A DNA stretch of 64,000 bases from Bryobacterales bacterium (GTDB taxonomy: Bacteria; Acidobacteriota; Terriglobia; Bryobacterales; Bryobacteraceae): assembly GCA_016789905.1 (NCBI GenBank), contig JAEUQC010000163.1, positions 19,433 through 83,432 of the forward strand, read 5' to 3'. Each line of letters starts with the position of its first letter. Positions within the stretch are counted from its first letter, which is position 1. Made by a program: the position numbers and the translations under genes. Positions 58,419 through 64,000 of this stretch are shown here, piece after piece. The notes below the pieces were generated by a model. The model did no database searches, had not been told where the DNA came from, and saw only the letters and a list, made by a program, of their open reading frames with translations.

Positions 58419-61400
58419 TTATTGAATCGCCGCGATCGTGCTGCCATTGCTGAACAACAGTTCGCCCGTCGGGTTCTCCGCCGCGATTGCGAAGTTCCGG
58501 AACACTCCCGGCGTCGCGTCCAGCGGAATCTCAAACGCCACCCAGTACACGCCTATCATGCCCGGCGCGTATGTCGCCGACACGATTCGCACGCCCTGGT
58601 CGTTCACACCCACAATCAACGGCACGTTCACGGACTGGCCGCCCGTCCCAACCCGGTTCGTTCCAGCCGGAGCAGTCGTCTGGCCCAGCCCGGTCACCGC
58701 CACCTGGACGATTTCGCCGCGCCGCGCCGGGTTCACCGGTGTCACGTAGCTGCCGTCCTGCCGCAGAATCGCCGCGTATGCCCGTTGCCCGCTGGTCGCC
58801 GCCGTCTCAAAGACGCCCGGCGCCGCTCGATGCACCTGCACGTTGTCCACCTGGCTCTGCGCCCCGGTGATCCGGATCACAACCGATGTCCGTCCAGGCG
58901 ACGCCAGCTCGCAAGGCACCTGCACCACTACAGACTCCGTTCCGCCCTGATTGCTCAGCGCCAGAATCGGCGCCTGCAGTCCGCCGAACAGAATCTCCAG
59001 TCCGTTGTAAGTCAACGGCAACCCGCCGATTCCCAGGAAGTTCGTATTCACCACCCCGGTTACACCGCTGGCGATGTTGCTTCCGAAGATCGTCGCCAAA
59101 CCGCACGGCGACACCCCGGCCTGATTCCGCGCCGTGGTCACAATCCCAGCCGCCGTAAACACCGGACCCAGCGGCTGAACCGTCAGCGAGAAAGTTTGCG
59201 ACAGGTTCCCCAGCGCCGCCCTTACCGTTACCGTGCCCGGCGTATTGCCGGCCGTCGCCGTCACCGTTGACCGCCCATTGGCATCCGTCGCCACCGTGGA
59301 CGCCGACAGTGTCGCGCTGCCGCTCGTCACCGTCCAGCTAATCGCCTGGTTCGGCACCGGCTGGTTCCGTTCATCGCGAACCTCCACTACCAGTGTGCCC
59401 GTGAACGGCTGCCCGATGCGTGTCACCAGCCCATCGCCAGCCACTTTGTTCAGTTGGCTGATCGTCAGGTTCGTTGTGAAGTTAAACGTTTGGACAATAC
59501 TGCCCACACGCACCCGCACCTGGTTCGCCCCGGCCACGTTACCCAGTGTGCCCAGCGCCGAAACGCGGCCGGACGCATCCGCCACCGTAACCACATTCGC
59601 CAGCGTAATCGAACCCGGCGTAACAATTTCCCAGTTCGCCGTCTGCCCGGGCAGCGTATTGCCAAACCCGTCTTCCACCTGAACCAGGAACGCCAGCGTC
59701 AGCCGTTGTCCGGGGTTGCCGCTCTGGTTGTTGCCCTGCAGAATCCGCAGGATCGACGGCGGTCCGGGGCGCACATCCACATTAATCGTGGACCCGCCAA
59801 GGCTCTGTGTGCCGCCGATATTGACGTTCAATGACGCCAGGCCCAGTTTGCCCCCGATTTTCAAGTTACAGGTCGCGATCCCGGCCGAATCCGTCAACGC
59901 CACATCGCCTTCACCGCTGCAAATGGCCGTCGGGCCAAGGCTGCCGTCCTGATTGTCGGTCCGCACGCGTAACGCGACATTCGGTATCGGCTGGCCCGCC
60001 TGAATGCCCGACGACGCAATCACCCGCACCTGCACCGCTTCGTTCAAAGTCGTGCCGGCCTGCGCAGTTATCAGGCTTTCGGTAGGCTTGAGGCGTTCTA
60101 CCAGCGGTTGCGCCGCCTGCCCGCCGCCTGGCAGTTGGCTCAGCAGCGTCGTCACGATGAAGTTCACCGTGGCCTGCCCGTTCGACGCCGAAATCGTCTG
60201 TTGCGTGAACGAGAATCCAGGCGGAACCGCTGTCGCCAGGAAGCTCGCCGCCGCCAAACCCTGCGCGTCCGTCGTCGCCGTACAGGAGTTGCCCGAACAA
60301 ACCGTGTTCGGCAGGCTTACCCCTTCAAATGTCGATGTCGCCATCGTTCCCGATCCCGTTGCCAAAGTGAACGTGATCACCTGTCCCGCCACCGGGTTTC
60401 CGTTGTTGTCCCGCACGCGCACCGTAAACGGCTCCGTCAGCAGGAACTGCTCGGATACCATCTGGCCCTGGCCGCGCGCGATCGTCAACAGCCCCGTCGC
60501 CGCGCCACCCGTCGATCCGGTGCTCGCCGTCATCACATACGTCGCCGTCGGCTGGCTCGGGCCCGGCCCCGCTGCCGCCGTGACGTTAAACGTTCCCGCC
60601 GTCTGGGGCGCAATCACCGTCGTCTGCGCCCAACCTTGCACGTTCGTCGTCTGCTGCGCGCCCAAAATCTGGGCGTTCGGATTGTCGCTCGTGAAGGTCA
60701 CGTTCACACCAAACAACGGCTGGCCCACCGAATTCGTCACGCGCGCGATCACCGGCAGATACGTCCCGCCTGGTGTCGTCGTTTGCGCCGTATTGTACGC
60801 CAGAATCGCAGTCGGGGTTCCCGTGTTCTGCCCGCGTAAATGAACCATCGGTCCCGGTTGCGTCGGAATCGCCACCTGCCCCGCACCCAGGGCCGGATTC
60901 GACGACAGGTCCAGGCGGTACACACTTCCCGGCGTCGCGATAAACATGAACCGGTTGTTCGGCACTTCGCCCGACACGGCAATATCGGTCACGTTTGTTA
61001 GCGATCCGATTCCGGAAAACTGCGGCGGATTGATGTTCAACGGATTCACCGTAATCTCATACAACGCCGCCGTTTGGCTCGACAATCCATAAATGCGATT
61101 CCCAGCCCCAAAAACAAGCCGGTCCATAACCACTTGGAAGTTCGGGATCGAGCCCTGCAGTTTCTGCCCAATCAAATCAAACAGGAGAATCGACGAGCCA
61201 GTTACTGGCGTCCGGTTCACCGCCAGCGCATTCTGCCCATCGGGTGTGAAAATCAGCTTTCCAGGTGTAGCATTCAGTTGGATCTCCCGGATAACAGTCA
61301 TCGTCCGTCCGTCAATCACCTGCACCAGGTTTACTGTCGAGACATAAACCAACCCGTTCGGGCCCACCGCGACTCCCGTCGAAAGTCCCGGCACCGTGAC

Positions 61401-61946
61401 CGGATTCCCCGCCACAGTGTTCGTGTTCAGATCCACTGCCGTCAGCCGGTTCGACGCCGAACTCAGCACAAACGCCCGCGAGCCATCCAGCGCCACCGCC
61501 ACGTCCGTCGGCTGATTGCCCACATCGCTCAACGCCGCCAGCGGCGTGTCATTCGATGTGTCGATGATATGCAGAGATCCGGCCGCGATCAGTACGCGCC
61601 GCCCATCCGGCGACATCACCGCCGCTTCCGCCTGGCCCAGACTCTGACGCCGAATCACGGTTCCAGGGTTATTCGCGTCCAGCACCAGCAGCGTATCCGC
61701 TCCGGACCGCGCAATGGAATACAGTTTCTGCCCGTTCGGGTGCATCAACAGGAACGACGCCCCTGGCTGCACTGGAAACGTGGAGAACACGGAGAACGGG
61801 TCCGTCCGGAAGGAGGTGGTAGTGGGCGAAACCGCAGAAGAATTGGGCAGTAAGTAGAGGTTTGTAGGGGCTTGTTGGGCAAACGCGGCATACGCGGCCA
61901 AAGCGACACAGGCACTCAACTGCTGGGTCCGTCGGAGGATGGACAT
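58419..61946 (-). CDS. Large secreted protein: beta-propeller, Ig-like repeats, Solibacter C-terminal domain (TIGR03437)
   Basis: 1175 aa. Signal peptide MSILRRTQQLSACVALAAYAAFAQ; a YncE-like propeller (about 30-390, e.g. EAAVMSPDGRRVLIAAGSLHIIDTSND); several Big-type (invasin/bacterial Ig) domains (about 410-960, with VARVTNSVGQPLFGVNVTFTSDNP and VEVRDERNQPVPNQAISWTVTSGSATLS); and a C-terminal domain of about 190 residues (PVFTAAGIVTTARNQAGVSPCGLATIFGSNIASG ... VPCELASPGRTSVVIRI ... NPARRGEIVQVAVTGLGQT) that fits TIGR03437, a module almost confined to Solibacter relatives. Probably a cell-surface or extracellular adhesin-like protein; function unknown. ATG 61946 was chosen for the signal peptide; a longer start adds 52 unlikely residues. 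Confidence 0.88.
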   Translation of the reverse strand: MSILRRTQQLSACVALAAYAAFAQQAPTNLYLLPNSSAVSPTTTSFRTDPFSVFSTFPVQPGASFLLMHPNGQKLYSIARSGADTLLVLDANNPGTVIRRQSLGQAEAAVMSPDGRRVLIAAGSLHIIDTSNDTPLAALSDVGNQPTDVAVALDGSRAFVLSSASNRLTAVDLNTNTVAGNPVTVPGLSTGVAVGPNGLVYVSTVNLVQVIDGRTMTVIREIQLNATPGKLIFTPDGQNALAVNRTPVTGSSILLFDLIGQKLQGSIPNFQVVMDRLVFGAGNRIYGLSSQTAALYEITVNPLNINPPQFSGIGSLTNVTDIAVSGEVPNNRFMFIATPGSVYRLDLSSNPALGAGQVAIPTQPGPMVHLRGQNTGTPTAILAYNTAQTTTPGGTYLPVIARVTNSVGQPLFGVNVTFTSDNPNAQILGAQQTTNVQGWAQTTVIAPQTAGTFNVTAAAGPGPSQPTATYVMTASTGSTGGAATGLLTIARGQGQMVSEQFLLTEPFTVRVRDNNGNPVAGQVITFTLATGSGTMATSTFEGVSLPNTVCSGNSCTATTDAQGLAAASFLATAVPPGFSFTQQTISASNGQATVNFIVTTLLSQLPGGGQAAQPLVERLKPTESLITAQAGTTLNEAVQVRVIASSGIQAGQPIPNVALRVRTDNQDGSLGPTAICSGEGDVALTDSAGIATCNLKIGGKLGLASLNVNIGGTQSLGGSTINVDVRPGPPSILRILQGNNQSGNPGQRLTLAFLVQVEDGFGNTLPGQTANWEIVTPGSITLANVVTVADASGRVSALGTLGNVAGANQVRVRVGSIVQTFNFTTNLTISQLNKVAGDGLVTRIGQPFTGTLVVEVRDERNQPVPNQAISWTVTSGSATLSASTVATDANGRSTVTATAGNTPGTVTVRAALGNLSQTFSLTVQPLGPVFTAAGIVTTARNQAGVSPCGLATIFGSNIASGVTGVVNTNFLGIGGLPLTYNGLEILFGGLQAPILALSNQGGTESVVVQVPCELASPGRTSVVIRITGAQSQVDNVQVHRAAPGVFETAATSGQRAYAAILRQDGSYVTPVNPARRGEIVQVAVTGLGQTTAPAGTNRVGTGGQSVNVPLIVGVNDQGVRIVSATYAPGMIGVYWVAFEIPLDATPGVFRNFAIAAENPTGELLFSNGSTIAAIQ

Positions 61947-62128
61947 TAATACCTCTTTGTGATTGGAATTGGAGACGCGGGAAGCGGAGAAGCGCCAGAA
62001 GGACGTGGGGTCGGACACCCTATAGCTTAACACCATATCCCTTTGTCTAGTATCGGGGAAGTTGAACAAAATGCACGGATAAGGCGTTGGCTGCGTAAAC
62101 ATTTGTTACCCCGCCCCCAAAAATAAGA
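61947..62128. other. Non-coding gap upstream of the TIGR03437 gene
   Basis: 182 bases between the TIGR03437 start and the next terminator. On the minus strand it should contain the promoter. TATAGG-like and TAGACA-like boxes are visible near 62020-62050 but their spacing (19) is not convincing. No gene is seen. Confidence 0.4.
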
Positions 62129-62156
62129 AAGGGGGAAGGCCGAAGCCTTCCCCCTT
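62129..62156 (-). terminator. Intrinsic terminator of the right-edge gene
   Basis: AAGGGGGAAGGC (62129-62140) pairs perfectly with GCCTTCCCCCTT (62145-62156) around CGAA, about 30 bases past the stop at 62186. On the minus strand the stem is followed by TTTCTTATTTTT, a textbook U-tract. Confidence 0.9.
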
Positions 62157-62185
62157 ACCGTTGTTACGCCTGATAGGCGACCGCT

Positions 62186-64000
62186 TTAGTGGCCCAGGAT
62201 TTCGCTCTGGAACAACGTACGGGCAGGCAGACCGCTGTCAAGAATGAGAGCGAGGTATGCTTCCGAAACGCGGTTCGCACCGACGTCGCTGATGAAGGCG
62301 AAGCCGTGAGCGTACTGGAACTGGCACTGAGCAATCATGTAACCCTGGAAGCCCGGCGTGGCCGCGATTCCATAGTTACCACCCGTCGACAGGACGGCCA
62401 GCAGCTGCTTACCAGCCGGCACGACCGCGGAGGTCTGGGCTGCCGGGGCAGCGCCACCACCGGTGGTCTCACCGTAGTAGTTCAGCTTGCAAGGACCGCT
62501 CTGCGGAGCCGTACCAAACGGATCGACGGAGGTGTTGCTGATCGCAATACCGGAGTCGAAGCCGGCCTGGTTCGTCAGGAACACGAACAGGAGGTTCGTG
62601 GTGCAGGCGCTGATGGTGAAGATCGTACGAGCCGTGCTGGTGTCAGCAAAGCGCGGGATCGGAGCCGAAGCCGAAGCCGTCGTCACGGTGCTCAGCGGCG
62701 CGAAGCTGCCGGCAACCGTGGCCGAGCCGAGGCCAGGCAGGTTGTTGGACGTGTTGGCGGTGTAGGAAACACCAATGCCGAACTCATAGGTCTGCGAGGT
62801 CAACGGATCTGCGTTCATGACTTCCCACACTGCCGTGCCAGCACCATTGTTCAACGCGATCGGAGCCGTGGCCGCGCCGCCGTCGAACGAGGAGTTGTTG
62901 GTGGCCGTGACGCGGGAGAACGATCCGCCGCCGTTGGCATCGGTTGTCACCAACCGGGCCTGCGTCAGCGTCGCGCTCGTCGCATTGCGCACCGCGGTGA
63001 TCGCCGGACGGCTGGAAGGACCGCAATCCGAGCAGGACACAACGGGGTACACGGAAGCATACAACGACACACCGGCCGGGACGTTCGCGAAGCGAGCCAT
63101 CAGGCGGGTGCCATGATCAGCCAATCCAGCAGCGCTCAGGCCGTTGGCCGAAGAACCAGTCACAATCGCCGGAGTGCTGTTGTAGAAACCAGTCTCCGTG
63201 TTGTAAATGGCGCCCGGAACGTTCTGATTCACCGGCACCGGCGAATTGTCGGCATCGGTGTAGGCGGCTACGTTGCGGCGCTTGAACGAGCTGGCGAATC
63301 CTTCGGAGAACCGAACGATCGTTCCCATACCGTTATTCAAGGCCTTCGACGTATCCGTCGACGCGGCGGAGTTGAACGACACGCACTGCAGATAGCTGCT
63401 AACAGCCTGACGGACGCTGAAGCTCAGGCCCGGCTGGATGAACGCAACCGTCTGTTGGGGGTTGTTGATCGGCACAGACGTCGTACCGGTGACCGAGATG
63501 AACATCACGATCTGAGTGGGGATGAGGGTGCTCGAAACGCCCAGCTGGTTCGCGTTGGCGCGAACGTTGGTGACGCGAATGATGCGGGTCGCATTCGTAC
63601 CCGGGGGATCAATCGGCACACCGAGCCATACGATCGAGTTCGCACCGGACTGACGGCCCTGATACACGTTCGGAACCGATCCCGTGAGGGAGGTTTCGTC
63701 GTAATCAACACCATCAACACGGCCGTCAGTGCCAGCGGCGGCGCCCACACCGGTGATCGCGCATCCACCGTTCACCGAGCAATAACGCTGCGCGGCGGCC
63801 GACGGTTCGTCGATCATCAGAAGAGCTTCGCTCCACGGGTCACTAACAAGGCGGCTCGTCACGTTGGTGTTCAAAAAGATCTGAACGTTCGCTTGCGGAA
63901 CCAGGCTGCCAGCGGCAGTCGGGGTACCACCTGTGCAGTTCAGAACCAGGTCACCAACGAGTTCCGTCAGCCCTTCAGCCCGAACGATGGGCGGGACGCC
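62186..64000 (-). CDS. Secreted acidobacterial surface protein of unknown function (5' end beyond window)
   Basis: At least 604 aa; the frame is open to base 64000, so the start is outside. Composition is Ser/Thr/Ala/Asn-rich with few Lys, typical of exported beta-rich proteins. VSYLQCVSFNSAAS, LNCTGGTPTAAGS and ACTTNLLFVFLTNQAGFDSGIAISNTS contain scattered Cys that may pair as disulfides. The C-terminus (GFQGYMIAQCQFQYAHGFAFISDVG ... SEAYLALILDSG) looks like a conserved module seen in other acidobacterial secreted proteins. No enzymatic motif is recognised. The strong terminator suggests a well-expressed monocistronic gene. Could be a surface-layer or matrix protein (inference). Confidence 0.75.
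   Translation of the reverse strand, partial: GVPPIVRAEGLTELVGDLVLNCTGGTPTAAGSLVPQANVQIFLNTNVTSRLVSDPWSEALLMIDEPSAAAQRYCSVNGGCAITGVGAAAGTDGRVDGVDYDETSLTGSVPNVYQGRQSGANSIVWLGVPIDPPGTNATRIIRVTNVRANANQLGVSSTLIPTQIVMFISVTGTTSVPINNPQQTVAFIQPGLSFSVRQAVSSYLQCVSFNSAASTDTSKALNNGMGTIVRFSEGFASSFKRRNVAAYTDADNSPVPVNQNVPGAIYNTETGFYNSTPAIVTGSSANGLSAAGLADHGTRLMARFANVPAGVSLYASVYPVVSCSDCGPSSRPAITAVRNATSATLTQARLVTTDANGGGSFSRVTATNNSSFDGGAATAPIALNNGAGTAVWEVMNADPLTSQTYEFGIGVSYTANTSNNLPGLGSATVAGSFAPLSTVTTASASAPIPRFADTSTARTIFTISACTTNLLFVFLTNQAGFDSGIAISNTSVDPFGTAPQSGPCKLNYYGETTGGGAAPAAQTSAVVPAGKQLLAVLSTGGNYGIAATPGFQGYMIAQCQFQYAHGFAFISDVGANRVSEAYLALILDSGLPARTLFQSEILGH

Noticed and set aside
1..64000. tRNA, rRNA, integrase, transposase or prophage genes
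   Set aside because: None recognised by reading both strands; no att-like duplications near the ATPase cassette either.

Overview
This 64 kb window looks like a chromosomal segment of an acidobacterium of the Solibacter/Bryobacter group (Bryobacterales). Three things point there. A secreted protein at 58419-61946 ends in a domain matching the Solibacter C-terminal family TIGR03437. There is an Oar-like TonB-dependent receptor with a carboxypeptidase-regulatory N-terminus. There is also a typical set of secreted-enzyme families: DUF1501, DUF1549/DUF1553 with a planctomycete-type cytochrome, DUF1080 and Abhydrolase_10. The DNA is GC-rich and densely coding. I saw no rRNA, tRNA, CRISPR array, insertion sequence or prophage.

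Layout. 1-5.65 kb: the end of an alpha/beta hydrolase, a GH51 arabinofuranosidase, a large membrane protein, and a hybrid sensor kinase whose reading frame is broken by one in-frame TAG. 5.7-11.3 kb: a tight five-gene operon (radical SAM protein, flavin-dependent halogenase-like enzyme, hotdog thioesterase, PaaK-type ligase, cation/proton antiporter) that looks like a small-molecule pathway. 11.3-14.6 kb: ribulokinase and a FucI-type isomerase, which with GH51 form most of an L-arabinose route; the araB start lies inside a hairpin that also forms a tiny leader ORF. 14.6-19.1 kb: a VOC protein whose promoter sits in a perfect inverted repeat, then a GntR regulator divergent from a TonB receptor with a clear promoter and a palindromic operator. 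19.1-27.6 kb: a five-gene minus-strand operon with overlapping starts and stops (sialidase, PQQ-type propeller, NAD synthetase, phosphoesterase, GH57). 27.7-36.6 kb: a dihaem PQQ dehydrogenase and a secreted hydrolase on plus, facing the DUF1501 and DUF1549/1553 pair on minus.

36.8-39.8 kb: a self-contained three-gene cassette with a BrxD-like P-loop ATPase, an apparently Walker-A-less partner and a predicted coiled-coil protein. It is the best candidate in the window for an undescribed, possibly defensive, system. 39.9-45.8 kb: a DUF1080 protein, then an envelope operon (ABC ATPase, FtsX-like permease, OB-fold protein, FMN_bind-like protein, porin-like barrel, two small Cys-rich secreted proteins). 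45.9-53.3 kb: a tripartite RND efflux operon whose first gene is lpxA, divergent from lpxD. 53.3-64 kb: a duplicated 58-bp intergenic repeat, a degenerate kinase-like protein, an Nramp-related transporter coupled to an MgtE-N/CBS protein (probable Mg2+ uptake), gatB, and two secreted proteins followed by good intrinsic terminators.

From about 32 kb onward only lpxD is on the plus strand. Functional names are from reading motifs in translated sequence; no database search was possible.
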